DNA from: Betaproteobacteria bacterium
GTDB taxonomy: Bacteria; Pseudomonadota; Gammaproteobacteria; Burkholderiales; Usitatibacteraceae
Reading direction: 5' to 3'
NCBI GenBank assembly: GCA_016711875.1
Contig: JADJSD010000003.1
Location: 558,001 to 622,000 of the forward strand
Length of the DNA stretch: 64,000 bases
Each line of letters starts with the position of its first letter. Position 1 is the first letter of the stretch. The notes under the pieces are model-generated. The model had not been told where the DNA came from, searched no databases, and saw only the letters and a program-made list of their open reading frames with translations. The position numbers were made by a program, and so were the translations under genes. This document shows positions 7,684 through 16,313 of this stretch, in pieces.

Positions 7684-8370
7684 ATGACCGTTCTCTACAT
7701 CGCCAACAAGAACTACTCGTCCTGGTCCCTGCGCCCCTGGGTGCTGATGAAGCAGCTCGGCATCGCGTTCGAGGAAAAGCTCGTGCCTTTCGCCGGCACC
7801 GGCCCGCAGGTCGCCTTCCGCGCCTTCTCGCCCACGGGCAAGGTGCCGTGCCTGGTGGACGGAACGACCACCGTGTGGGATTCGCTCGCCATCGCCGAGT
7901 ACCTCGCCGAAGGCCACCCCGGCGTCTGGCCCGCGGACAAGGTCGCGCGCGCCTGGGCCCGCTCGGCGGCCGCGGAGATGCATTCGGGCTTCGCGGTGAT
8001 CCGGAACACCTGCGGCATGAACTGCGGCATCCGCGTGAAGCTCCACGAGGTGTCGCCGGCGCTCGCGGCGGAATGGGCCCGCATCGATGCGCTGTGGAAG
8101 GAGGGTCTCGAGCGCTTCGGCGGCCCGTTCCTCGCCGGCTCGCGCTTCACGGCCGTGGACGCCTTCTTCGCGCCCGTGGCCTTCCGCATCCAGACCTACG
8201 ATCCGCCGGTCACGGACGCCACGTCCGAATACGCCTCCCGGCTGCTCACGCTGCCCGCGATGGTGGCGTGGTACGACGAGGCCCTGCGCGAGCCCTGGCG
8301 CGACGAACCCCACGACGCCGAGTGCCGTGCGGTGGGCACCTGGACGCGGGACCTGCGGGTGCTAGGATAA
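7684..8370 (+). CDS. Glutathione S-transferase family protein
   Basis: A 228-residue GST. The thioredoxin-like N-terminal domain begins MTVLYIANKNYSSWSLRPW, where the Ser-rich active loop precedes the first helix; the cis-Pro GSH site appears as SPTGKVPCLVDG, and the next conserved piece as TVWDSLAIAEYLAE. The all-helical C-terminal domain includes FLAGSRFTAVDAFFAPVA, the N-capping box motif of GSTs. This matches the short-sequence YfcF/YfcG-like or plant-zeta-like bacterial GSTs often annotated simply as GST family. The substrate is unknown. The next gene follows after 23 bases. Confidence 0.92.
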   Translation: MTVLYIANKNYSSWSLRPWVLMKQLGIAFEEKLVPFAGTGPQVAFRAFSPTGKVPCLVDGTTTVWDSLAIAEYLAEGHPGVWPADKVARAWARSAAAEMHSGFAVIRNTCGMNCGIRVKLHEVSPALAAEWARIDALWKEGLERFGGPFLAGSRFTAVDAFFAPVAFRIQTYDPPVTDATSEYASRLLTLPAMVAWYDEALREPWRDEPHDAECRAVGTWTRDLRVLG

Positions 8371-8393
8371 TCGCCGTCCTGCCGGAGGCCCGG

Positions 8394-8888
8394 ATGTCCG
8401 CATTCCAGCTCGCCCAGCTCAACGTCGCCACCCCGCTCGAGGCCCTCGATTCGCCGCGCCTCGCGGATTTCGTCGCGAACCTCGATCGGATCAACGCGCT
8501 CGCGGAGCAGTCCCCGGGCTTCGCCTGGCGCCTCGTGGGCGATGCGGTCGACGCGAAGGGCGCCTATCCGCTCGGCCGCGAGGTGATCGCCACGATGTCC
8601 GTCTGGGATGGCCTCGAGGCGCTTCAGGCTTTCGCCTTCCGTTCCGGCCATGCGGACGTCATGAAGCGCCGCCGCGAGTGGTTCGCGAAGATGACCGACG
8701 CCTACGTGGTCCTGTGGTGGGTGCCGCGCGGGCACCGGCCGGACGTGAACGAGGCCGCGGACCGCCTGGCGCTCCTTCGCGCCCACGGCCCCACCGCGAA
8801 GGCGTTCTCCTTCAAGGACGCCTTCCCTGCGCCCGATGCCGAGCCCGCGGGCCAGGCCGGCGAGATCGGCGACAGCTGCCCCGCCTGA
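8394..8888 (+). CDS. DUF3291 domain protein
   Basis: A 164-residue protein that fits DUF3291: AQLNVATPLEALDSPRLADFV at the start, the RINALAEQSPGFAWRL segment, and the strand-helix YVVLWWVPRGHRPDVNEA near the end. The fold is a dimeric ferredoxin-like (antibiotic-monooxygenase-like) one, and no reaction is established. It follows the GST gene closely on the same strand and may be co-transcribed. Codon use is like its neighbours. Confidence 0.85.
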   Translation: MSAFQLAQLNVATPLEALDSPRLADFVANLDRINALAEQSPGFAWRLVGDAVDAKGAYPLGREVIATMSVWDGLEALQAFAFRSGHADVMKRRREWFAKMTDAYVVLWWVPRGHRPDVNEAADRLALLRAHGPTAKAFSFKDAFPAPDAEPAGQAGEIGDSCPA

Positions 8889-9011
8889 GATGGCCACGAC
8901 CGTTCCGGCCTCCGCTGGCTTTCCGACCCGCTCGCCCGCACTCGCGCCGGCGACCCCCTCGATGAAATCCGCGAAACGCCCATGCAGGAACCAACCCGGA
9001 AAGGCGAAGCC

Positions 9012-9536
9012 ATGAACCCCTCCCGACTCTCCCGCCTCGCGGCGATCGGTTCGCTCGCGTTCGCGCTCGGCGCCCTCACCGCGACGGCGCAGGATTCCCC
9101 GCCGCAATACACGATCAAGCGCTCGCCGGCCCCGGGGTCGCTCGACCCGCGCATCGGCGCGACGAGCCCGGACTTGCCCCTCAACCGCCGGTACGCCCAA
9201 CTCACGGAAGGCGAGAAGGCCATCGTGCGCGGCTGGTACGAACCGCTCCGGCCGGGCGACGAGCCGCCCTACCCCGAGCGCGGCCTGCGCCCGATGGTGG
9301 AGGCCATGATGAAGATCCAGGGGCGGCTCGGCTACGAAGGCGACCTGCACCTCGATGCGACCGTCGATCCGGACGGCCGCGTGAGCGCCGTGAAGGTGCT
9401 GCGCTCGCCGGATTCGGAGATGTCGCGCCTCGCCGCGACGGTCCTCGTCGACACGCCCTTCAAGCCGGCCCTGTGCGGCGGGCAACCGTGCCGGATGGAG
9501 TTCCCGGTGCGGCAGGTGTTGAAGCGCGGACCGTAG
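9012..9536 (+). CDS. Secreted TonB C-terminal-like protein
   Basis: A 174-residue exported protein. Residues 1-27 form a Sec signal peptide with hydrophobic core IGSLAFALGALTATA and cleavage after AQ or TAQ. The C-terminal half (about 100-174) has the energy-transducer TonB C-terminal layout: GDLHLDATVDPDGRVSAVKVL, RSPDSEMSRLAATVL, then FKPALCGGQPCRMEFPV. Unlike TonB itself it lacks the N-terminal membrane anchor with a Pro-rich span, so it is a periplasmic TonB-fold protein, a type common in betaproteobacteria with no settled function. The two Cys near the end (ALCGGQPC) could form a disulfide. ATG at 9012 is chosen because it starts the signal peptide. Confidence 0.75.
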   Translation: MNPSRLSRLAAIGSLAFALGALTATAQDSPPQYTIKRSPAPGSLDPRIGATSPDLPLNRRYAQLTEGEKAIVRGWYEPLRPGDEPPYPERGLRPMVEAMMKIQGRLGYEGDLHLDATVDPDGRVSAVKVLRSPDSEMSRLAATVLVDTPFKPALCGGQPCRMEFPVRQVLKRGP

Positions 9537-9537
9537 C

Positions 9538-10437
9538 CTAGGCGCCCATCAGGTCCGCCATCGCCGCGCGGATTGCCGCTTTCTGCTTGTCGGTCGCCGA
9601 AAGGGTCGGCCGCCGGCAGGCACCGACCTCCAGCCCCTGCAGTTCGAGCGCGTACTTGAAGGTCGCGATGCGGTTGTCGGCGAAGATCGCGTTCCAGAGA
9701 GTGAGCAGCTTCGCGTGGAGCGCCTTCGCGCTTTCGTGGTCGCCTTCCTTCACCGCGCGCCACAGCGCGATGCACTGACGCGGCGCGGCCGAAGTGAGCA
9801 TCGAGATGAGGCCGTGCGCGCCTAGCGCGATGCACGGATACAGGAGCGAATCGACGGCGCCGTAGATACGGTTGTCCGGTGCCGCGCCCAGCAGCAAGTC
9901 CGCCAGCTGCTTCAGGTCTCCCGCGCTCTGCTTCACGCCATAGACGCCCGGCACCTCCCGCATCATGCGCAGGATGAGGCCCGGCGACAGGTAGTTCCAC
10001 GGGACCACGTTGTAGACGATGATCGGAAGCCCGCACGCCTCGTGGATCTCGCGGAAGTGCCGGATCATCGACTCGTCGTCCGTCTTGTAGATGTAGTGAA
10101 CCGGCGTCACCTGCAGCGCCGAGACGCCCAGGTCCGCCACGGCCTTCGCCTTGGCCACTGCCGCGCGCGTGCTGTTGGCGATGACGCCGGCAATCAAGGG
10201 ACCGCGATCGCCCATCACCCCGGCCACCGTGGCGGTGATGCGCCGGAGTTCGTCCGCCTCGAGGTTGAATCCTTCGCCGGAACTGCCGCCGACCACGAGC
10301 CCGTCCACGCCCTGCGCCAGCATGAAGCCGGCCATGGCCTCGAGGGCCCGCTCGTCAACGGATTCGTCGGCCGCCAGCGGCGTGGCGAGGGGCGGCAGGA
10401 TGCCCACGATGTCTTGCGGGGCGACGATCTTCGGCAT
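9538..10437 (-). CDS. DapA-family aldolase/dehydratase
   Basis: A 299-residue class I aldolase of the dihydrodipicolinate synthase superfamily. Seen are the carboxylate-binding GGSSGEGFNL at about 50-59, Tyr142 in IIVYNVVPWNYL and the Schiff-base Lys169 in GVKQSAGD. The family includes DHDPS, N-acetylneuraminate lyase, KDG aldolase/dehydratase and trans-o-hydroxybenzylidenepyruvate hydratase-aldolase. Its position 10 bases downstream of a Bug/TctC solute receptor, with a divergent LysR regulator, argues for catabolism of an imported organic or sugar acid rather than lysine synthesis. The ATG at 10437 gives the normal family start. Confidence 0.88.
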   Translation of the reverse strand: MPKIVAPQDIVGILPPLATPLAADESVDERALEAMAGFMLAQGVDGLVVGGSSGEGFNLEADELRRITATVAGVMGDRGPLIAGVIANSTRAAVAKAKAVADLGVSALQVTPVHYIYKTDDESMIRHFREIHEACGLPIIVYNVVPWNYLSPGLILRMMREVPGVYGVKQSAGDLKQLADLLLGAAPDNRIYGAVDSLLYPCIALGAHGLISMLTSAAPRQCIALWRAVKEGDHESAKALHAKLLTLWNAIFADNRIATFKYALELQGLEVGACRRPTLSATDKQKAAIRAAMADLMGA

Positions 10438-10447
10438 GGCGGGATTC

Positions 10448-11419
10448 CTAGTTGGGTTCGACCTTCGCAATGCGCACCAGCTTCGCGAAGCTCTCGATCT
10501 GCTCGTTCACGAACGCGCCGAACTCCGCGGGCGAGGAGAACGCGACCTCAAGGCCCAGGTCGGCGAGCTTGGCGACCACCTCCGGATCCGCGAGCACCTT
10601 CCTCACCGCCTCGTTGAGCTTCGCCACCACGTCGCCGGGCGTGCCGGGCGGAGCGAAGACGCCGTTCCAGGTGAGCACCTCGTAGCCCGGGTACCGCTCG
10701 CCGAGTGCCGGCACGTCCGGCAGCAGCGAGGAGCGCTTCGTCGTGGTCACCGCCAGGGCGCGCAGCTTGCCGGCCCGCACCTGGGGCATCACCTCGAGGA
10801 TCGGGTTGAAGACGGCCTGGATCTGCCCGCCCATGAGGTCCGCGAGGGCCGGCGCCCCACCGCGATAGGCCACCGCCACCATCGTCGCGCCCGCCATCGA
10901 TTCGAAGAGCGCTCCCGCGAGGTGCGGCGACGATCCGGGGCCGGCTGTCCCGTAGTTGACCTTTCCCGGGTTCTGTTTGGCGTAAGCGACGAACTCGGCG
11001 AGGTCCTTGGCCGGGAAGACGGGGTTCACCACGAGCACGCTCGGGCTGGTGGTGACGCGGGCGACGGGCAGCAGGTCCTTTCGCGGGTCGTAGGGGAGCG
11101 ATTTCTGCAGGCTCACGGCAGCGGCGACCGGGCCGCTCGAGAGGAAGCCGAGCGTGTAGCCATCGGGACGCGCCGTCGCCACGGCCGCCGAGCCGATGGT
11201 GCCGCCCGCCCCCGTCTTGTTTTCGACGATGACGGGCTGCCCCAGCAGGTCGGCGAGCTTGCGCGCGACGATGCGGCCGGAGACATCGTTGTTGCCGCCG
11301 GCGGCGAAGGGTACGACCAGGGTGATCGAGCGGGCGGGCCAGGCGGACTGCGCGTGGGCCGACGCGGCGAGTGCGAGCGAGGCGACAAGCGGGATCGCGC
11401 GGGAAAGAACGGCGTGCAT
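10448..11419 (-). CDS. Bug/TctC-family periplasmic substrate-binding protein
   Basis: A 323-residue tripartite-tricarboxylate-transporter (TctC/Bug) receptor. The first 23 residues are a signal peptide (MHAVLSRAIPLVASLALAASAHA). The mature protein has the family hallmarks WPARSITLVVPFAAGGNNDV, the ligand loop near the start, IVENKTGAGGTIG, and GTAGPGSSPHLAGALFE. No membrane subunits (TctA/TctB) are nearby, so it is one of the orphan Bug receptors typical of betaproteobacteria. It is preceded by a strong Shine-Dalgarno region (GGAGGA just before the ATG). It forms an operon with the DapA-like gene and is divergent from a LysR gene that probably controls both. Confidence 0.93.
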   Translation of the reverse strand: MHAVLSRAIPLVASLALAASAHAQSAWPARSITLVVPFAAGGNNDVSGRIVARKLADLLGQPVIVENKTGAGGTIGSAAVATARPDGYTLGFLSSGPVAAAVSLQKSLPYDPRKDLLPVARVTTSPSVLVVNPVFPAKDLAEFVAYAKQNPGKVNYGTAGPGSSPHLAGALFESMAGATMVAVAYRGGAPALADLMGGQIQAVFNPILEVMPQVRAGKLRALAVTTTKRSSLLPDVPALGERYPGYEVLTWNGVFAPPGTPGDVVAKLNEAVRKVLADPEVVAKLADLGLEVAFSSPAEFGAFVNEQIESFAKLVRIAKVEPN

Positions 11420-11469
11420 GGTTTCCTCCGGAGGAAATCGGGCGCCTTCCACGGGTCGCCTCGGTGCAT

Positions 11470-11483
11470 CGATCCTAGGATCG
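11470..11483. promoter_or_regulatory. 14-bp perfect palindrome between divergent genes
   Basis: CGATCCTAGGATCG is a perfect 14-base palindrome placed in the 121-base gap between the Bug receptor gene and the divergent LysR gene. A second, smaller dyad (AACC-TGT-GGTT, 11524-11534) lies just before the LysR start. LysR-type proteins bind dyads with a T-N11-A core in such gaps, and one of these could be the site, but the exact T-N11-A form is not convincing in the 14-mer. Role inferred from position only. Confidence 0.35.
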
Positions 11484-11540
11484 CCCCTCGGCGCCGTCCA
11501 TTCCAAAGTGGGCTGCGGGTGATAACCTGTGGTTTAGACC

Positions 11541-12497
11541 ATGCCTCCCATCTCAGAGAGAGCTTTCCACCGCCTTCGGCTCGCCCAGCTCGAGCTGGTA
11601 TGCCTGCTTTCGGAAACGGGCAGCCTGCGCATGGCTTCCGAGCGGCTGCACGTGAGCGCCCCTGCCCTGAGCAAGAGCCTGCGCGAAGTGGAGCGCCTGG
11701 CCGGCGCCGCGCTCTTCGTCCGATCAGCCCGCGGACTCGCCCCCACGCCGGCCGGCGAGGCATTCGCCCACCACGCGCGTGGCATCCTCCAACGGGTGGA
11801 GGGGCTGCGGACCAGCGGCCCGGAGACGCAAGCCCGCCGGCCGCGCGCCGTCCTGCGGCTGGGCACCGCACCCTTCGTCGCGTGGAAGCTCGTTCCCCCG
11901 GCACTCGAGGCGCTCGCGGCGCACGGCATCCTGCCCTCGCTGTACCTCGTGGAAGGCCGCATCGTCCCGCTCGCCGAACAGCTCGTCCACGGCGAGCTCG
12001 ACGCGATCCTCACATTGTTCACGCCAGAAGCCCTCGAGGTGTTCGGTTCCGCGGCCCTCGCTCTGGAGCAGATCCGCATCGAGCGGCTCGTCGTGGTCAC
12101 CGGCCCTGACGATCGCACCGCTTCGCGCCGCGTCACGTGGAAGCGCTTGGCCGGCCGGGACTGGATCCTGCCGCCCTCGACGTACTCGGCCCGCATCCTC
12201 GTGCAGCGTGCCTTCCTGGAGGCCGGGCTCGTACCGCCCGTGCCCGTTATCGAGTCGATCAACATCCCGGCGATGCTGGCCCTCGCGCGGCGAGGACTGG
12301 GAATCACCCCGGCGTTCGAGTCGACGGTGGGGGATGACCTCGCCATGGGCAGGCTTCGCCGCCTGCGCCTGGATGAGGAACTGCCCGGCGTTCCCATCGG
12401 CCTCGCCTACCGCAAGACCACGGCAGACCTCGTCGCGATCCACGCGCTCCGGGACGCGCTGCGCACCCTCCCCAGGGCATTGCCGCCTTTCCGGTAG
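11541..12497 (+). CDS. LysR-family transcriptional regulator
   Basis: A 318-residue LTTR. The N-terminal winged HTH spans about residues 10-70: LAQLELVCLLSETGSLRMAS then LHVSAPALSKSLREVERL, with the usual GAALFVRSARGLAPTPAGEAF wing. The C-terminal part is a periplasmic-binding-like effector domain (LGTAPFVAWKLVPPALEAL, then VVVTGPDD and a closing strand RGLGITPAFES). It is transcribed away from the Bug receptor/DapA-like pair across a 121-base gap containing palindromes, the standard arrangement for an LTTR controlling its neighbours and itself. The inducer is presumably the acid handled by that pair. Confidence 0.92.
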   Translation: MPPISERAFHRLRLAQLELVCLLSETGSLRMASERLHVSAPALSKSLREVERLAGAALFVRSARGLAPTPAGEAFAHHARGILQRVEGLRTSGPETQARRPRAVLRLGTAPFVAWKLVPPALEALAAHGILPSLYLVEGRIVPLAEQLVHGELDAILTLFTPEALEVFGSAALALEQIRIERLVVVTGPDDRTASRRVTWKRLAGRDWILPPSTYSARILVQRAFLEAGLVPPVPVIESINIPAMLALARRGLGITPAFESTVGDDLAMGRLRRLRLDEELPGVPIGLAYRKTTADLVAIHALRDALRTLPRALPPFR

Positions 12498-12556
12498 CAA
12501 GCGCCGTTCCGCCGGGTCCGTGTTCCCGGGCGCGCCTATTCCGCTATGATCCGCCG

Positions 12557-12576
12557 TTCGTATCAATTGATATGAA
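12557..12576. promoter_or_regulatory. Probable MarR operator (20-bp near-perfect palindrome)
   Basis: TTCGTATCAATTGATATGAA: the central 12 bases TATCAATTGATA are a perfect palindrome and the outer TTC/GAA also pair, leaving a single mismatched pair. It sits directly upstream of the MarR gene start and is AT-rich in a very GC-rich region. MarR dimers typically bind 16-20-bp palindromes that overlap their own promoter, so this is very likely the autoregulatory operator that also controls the downstream RND pump. Confidence 0.7.
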
Positions 12577-12594
12577 GTGGATCGCCTCCGCCCC

Positions 12595-13107
12595 ATGCAG
12601 ACCCTGCGTACCTTCGGCTTCCTGGTGAAGGATGTCTCGCGCCTCTTCGCGCGCAACTTCGAGCGCCACGCGGCAGGGCTCGGCTTCACCATCGAACAAT
12701 GCCGCGTGCTCGCGCACCTGGCGCGCAACGAAGGCGTCTCCCAGGCCCGGCTCGCCGTCCTCACCGACACGGACCCGATGACGCTCGGCCGCGTGCTCCT
12801 GCGGATGGAGGAAGCCGGCCTCGTCGAGCGCCGCATCGATCCCAAGGACGCCCGGGCCCACTGCCTCTTCCTGTGCGAGCCCGCCGCGCCGATCCTCGAC
12901 CGGATCTGGGCGCACTCCGACGCAACGCGCGAGGAGGCTTTCGCGGGCCTCACCGCCGCGGACAAGAACCAGCTCCTCGCGCTCATGCAGCGCGTGCGGG
13001 ACAACCTCGACGCGCTGGTGCCCGGCGTCGCCGACCGCGGGCAAGGCATGCCCCGGGCGAAGGCACGCACGAAAGCCGCGGCGCCCAGGCGAAGGAAGGC
13101 CGCCTGA
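12595..13107 (+). CDS. MarR-family transcriptional regulator
   Basis: A 170-residue winged-HTH regulator. The core is residues about 25-110: FTIEQCRVLAHLARNEG, then the recognition part VSQARLAVLTDTDPMTLGRVL and the wing LVERRIDPKDARAHCLFL. The C-terminus is a long helix followed by a Lys/Arg/Ala-rich tail (AKARTKAAAPRRRKAA). The ATG at 12595 is preferred; a GTG at 12577 would add six residues and start at the edge of the operator-like palindrome. The stop codon overlaps the start of the RND permease (TGATG), so repressor and pump are translationally coupled. It should repress this efflux operon and respond to a drug or aromatic ligand. Confidence 0.92.
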   Translation: MQTLRTFGFLVKDVSRLFARNFERHAAGLGFTIEQCRVLAHLARNEGVSQARLAVLTDTDPMTLGRVLLRMEEAGLVERRIDPKDARAHCLFLCEPAAPILDRIWAHSDATREEAFAGLTAADKNQLLALMQRVRDNLDALVPGVADRGQGMPRAKARTKAAAPRRRKAA

Positions 13108-16100
13108 TGCTCGTCGACATCGTCCGCGTCGCGCTCAACCGCCCCTACACCTTCGTCGTGATGGCGCTGCTGCTCGTCATCATCGGGCCGCTCGCCGCCG
13201 TGCGCACGCCCACGGACATCTTCCCCGAGATCCGCATCCCGGTGATCGCGGTGGCCTGGCAGTACACGGGCCTGCCGCCCGAGGAGATGGCCGGGCGCAT
13301 CAGCACGCAGTTCCAGCGCGCGCTCACGACCACCGTCAACGACATCGAGCGCATCGAGGCCACGAGCTACCCGGGTGTGGGCATCGTGAAGATCTACTTC
13401 CAGCCCGGCGTGAACATCGCCGTGGCCAACGCGCAGGTGAGCGCGATCTCGCAGGTGGTGGTGCGCCAGATGCCGCCGGGCATCACCCCGCCCCTGATCC
13501 TCAACTACAACGCGGCCACGGTGCCCATCCTGCAACTCGCGCTCTCGGGCCAGGGGCTCTCGGAGCAGCAGCTCTTCGACCTGGGGGTGACGACCGTCCG
13601 CACGCCGCTCATCTCCGTGCCCGGCGCCGCCATCCCCTTCCCCTACGGCGGCCGCCAGCGGCAGATCCAGGTGGACCTGGACAGCGCCGCGCTCCAGGCG
13701 CGCGGGCTCACGGCCGTGGACGTGGCCACCGCCCTGGCGGCGCAGAACGTCATCATCCCGGTGGGCACGCAGAAGATCGGCAGCTTCGAGTACGTGATGC
13801 AGCTCAACAACGCCCCGGCGGCCATCGCGGACCTCGCCAACATCCCCATCCGCACGGTGAACGGGGCGACGATCCTCATGAAGGACATCGCCAACGTGCG
13901 CGACGGCAGCGGCCCGCAGACGAACGTGGTGCACGTGGACGGCAGCCGCTCGGTGGTGATGTCGGTGCTCAAGAACGGCACCACGTCGACCCTCGCGATC
14001 GTGGACGGCATCCGCGCGAAGCTCGAGCAGGTCCGCGGATCCTTCCCGGAGGCGCTCAAGGTGACGCCCCTCAACGACCAGTCGATCTTCGTGCGGGCGG
14101 CCATCACGGGTGTCGCGATCGAGGGCGCCATCGCCACGGCGCTCACGAGCCTCATGATCCTGCTCTTCCTGGGGAGCTGGCGCTCGACGCTCATCATCGC
14201 CATCTCCATCCCGCTCTCGGTGCTGGGCTCGATCATCGCCCTCTCCGCGATGGGAGAGACGCTCAACATCATGACGCTGGGCGGCCTCGCCCTCGCCGTG
14301 GGCATCCTCGTGGACGACGCCACCGTCACCATCGAGAACATCAACTGGCACCTGGAGCAGGGCAAGGCCGTGGAGCCGGCCATCATGGACGGCGCGCGGC
14401 AGATCGTGACGCCGGCCTTCGTCTCCACGCTGTGCATCTGCATCGTGTTCGTGCCGATGTTCTTCCTGGAGGGCGTCTCGCGCTATCTCTTCGTGCCGAT
14501 GGCCCTGGCGGTCATCTTCGCGATGACGTGCTCCTTCATCCTCTCGCGCACGCTCGTGCCGACGATGGCCAAGTACCTCCTGAAACCCCACGCGCCGCAT
14601 ACCGACATGCACGGCACGCGCGCGACACGGCCGCCCACGAGCAACCCGCTCGTCCTCATCCAGCGCGTCTTCGAGGAGAATTTCGAGGCCTTCCGGGACG
14701 CCTACAAGGCCCTGCTCACCCGGCTCATGGGCAGTCGCAAGGCCTTCGCCGCCGGCTTCATGGTCGTGATCGCCGCGTCCTTCGCCCTCGTGCCGTTCCT
14801 GGGGCGCGACTTCTTCCCCGCGGTGGACGGCGGCCAGATCCTCATGCACGTGAGAACCCCCGTGGGCACCCGCATCGAGGAAGCCGCGGCGCGCTTCGGC
14901 CGCGTCCAGCAGGCCGTGCGCCGCGTGATCCCCTCCGAGGAGATCGCGACGATGGTCGACATCATCGGGCTGCCCCCCTCCTCCATCAACCTCACCTACA
15001 ACAACACCGGCCTCATCGGCAGCTACGACGGCGACATCCAGATCGCCCTGAAGAAGGGGCACCGGCCGACGGCGGACTTCGTGCGCGAGTTGCGCGAGGT
15101 GCTGCCGCGCGAGTTCCCGGACACGACCTTCAGCTTCCCGCCCGCGGACATCGTGAGCCAGATCCTCAACTTCGGCTCGCCCGCGCCCATCGACATCCAG
15201 GTGCGCGGCAGCAACCTGAAGGCCAACTTCGCCTACGCGCAGAAGCTCCTCAAGGAGGTTCGCAAGGTGCCGGGCCTCGCGGACGCGCGCATCCAGCAGA
15301 CCAACAAGCGCCCCGGGTTCGACGTCACGTTCGACCGTGCCCTCGCGAGCCAGTCCGGCCTCACCGCCCGCGACTTGACCAACAACATGGTCACCAACCT
15401 CGCCGGCAGCAGCCAGGTCTCGCCCACCTTCTGGCTGAACCCCGCCAACGGCGTTTCCTACCCGATCGTGCTGCAGACGCCGCAGTACGCCCTCGATTCC
15501 CTCGCCGCGCTCGCGAACCTGCCCGTGGGCGGCGCCGCGGGCGAGGCGTCGCAGCTCCTGGGCGGCCTCGCGAGCTTCACGCGCAGCAACACCAACGCCA
15601 TCGTGAGCCAGTACGACATCCAGCCGATGGTGCAGATCCACGCCACCCCGCAGGACCGGGACCTGGGCGCTGTGGCGGCGGACGTGCGCCGCGCCATCGC
15701 CGCGCTCGAAGGCGAAGTGCCCAAGGGCTCGTCCGTCGTTCTGCTCGGCCAGGTACGCACGATGGAACGGGCGTTCTCGGGCCTGCTCTTCGGCCTCGCG
15801 GGCGCCGTGGTGCTCGTCTACCTGCTCATCGTCGTGAACTTCCAGTCCTGGAGCGACCCGTTCGTGATCGTGACGGCGCTTCCCGCCGCGCTCGCGGGCA
15901 TCGTGTGGATGCTCTTCGCCACGCACACCACCGTCTCCGTCCCCGCCCTCACCGGCGCCATCATGTGCATGGGCGTCGCCACGGCCAACAGCGTGCTCGT
16001 CATCAGCTTCGCGCGCGAACGCCTGGCCGACGGGCTCGACGGCATCGCCGCCGCCATCGACGCGGGCTTCGTGCGCCTGCGCCCGGTGCTCATGACCGCC

Positions 16101-16313
16101 CTCGCGATGATGATCGGGATGGTGCCCATGGCCCTGGGCCTGGGCGAAGGCGGCGAGCAGAACGCCCCCCTGGGCCGCGCCGTGATCGGCGGCCTCTTCT
16201 TCGCGACGGTCGCGACGCTCCTGTTCGTGCCCGTCGTCTTCAGCCTGGTGCACGCGAGGCACGGACGCGAACGCGCGCCCGGCCCCGCTTCCGGAGAACC
16301 CCATGCCGCCTGA
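13107..16313 (+). CDS. RND efflux transporter permease (HAE1-type)
   Basis: A 1068-residue inner-membrane RND pump subunit. The N-terminal helix LNRPYTFVVMALLLVIIGPLA, the porter domain with VAWQYTGLPPEEMAGRI, the TM4 proton relay GILVDDATVTIEN with the Asp pair at residues 403-404, and the repeat in the second half ending in several helices (GAIMCMGVATANSVLVIS) are all present. Length and the double Asp match hydrophobe/amphiphile exporters of the AcrB/MexB superfamily. It overlaps the adaptor gene by 11 bases. The permease precedes the adaptor, the reverse of the commoner adaptor-permease order, and no outer-membrane channel gene is present, so the complex must use one encoded elsewhere. 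Confidence 0.96.
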   Translation: MLVDIVRVALNRPYTFVVMALLLVIIGPLAAVRTPTDIFPEIRIPVIAVAWQYTGLPPEEMAGRISTQFQRALTTTVNDIERIEATSYPGVGIVKIYFQPGVNIAVANAQVSAISQVVVRQMPPGITPPLILNYNAATVPILQLALSGQGLSEQQLFDLGVTTVRTPLISVPGAAIPFPYGGRQRQIQVDLDSAALQARGLTAVDVATALAAQNVIIPVGTQKIGSFEYVMQLNNAPAAIADLANIPIRTVNGATILMKDIANVRDGSGPQTNVVHVDGSRSVVMSVLKNGTTSTLAIVDGIRAKLEQVRGSFPEALKVTPLNDQSIFVRAAITGVAIEGAIATALTSLMILLFLGSWRSTLIIAISIPLSVLGSIIALSAMGETLNIMTLGGLALAVGILVDDATVTIENINWHLEQGKAVEPAIMDGARQIVTPAFVSTLCICIVFVPMFFLEGVSRYLFVPMALAVIFAMTCSFILSRTLVPTMAKYLLKPHAPHTDMHGTRATRPPTSNPLVLIQRVFEENFEAFRDAYKALLTRLMGSRKAFAAGFMVVIAASFALVPFLGRDFFPAVDGGQILMHVRTPVGTRIEEAAARFGRVQQAVRRVIPSEEIATMVDIIGLPPSSINLTYNNTGLIGSYDGDIQIALKKGHRPTADFVRELREVLPREFPDTTFSFPPADIVSQILNFGSPAPIDIQVRGSNLKANFAYAQKLLKEVRKVPGLADARIQQTNKRPGFDVTFDRALASQSGLTARDLTNNMVTNLAGSSQVSPTFWLNPANGVSYPIVLQTPQYALDSLAALANLPVGGAAGEASQLLGGLASFTRSNTNAIVSQYDIQPMVQIHATPQDRDLGAVAADVRRAIAALEGEVPKGSSVVLLGQVRTMERAFSGLLFGLAGAVVLVYLLIVVNFQSWSDPFVIVTALPAALAGIVWMLFATHTTVSVPALTGAIMCMGVATANSVLVISFARERLADGLDGIAAAIDAGFVRLRPVLMTALAMMIGMVPMALGLGEGGEQNAPLGRAVIGGLFFATVATLLFVPVVFSLVHARHGRERAPGPASGEPHAA

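Noticed and set aside
8890..9015. 41-codon frame between the DUF3291 gene and the TonB-like gene, ending in an ATGA overlap
   Set aside because: Pro/Ala/Lys/Thr-rich with no motif and no good ribosome site; the overlap with the next start is probably chance.
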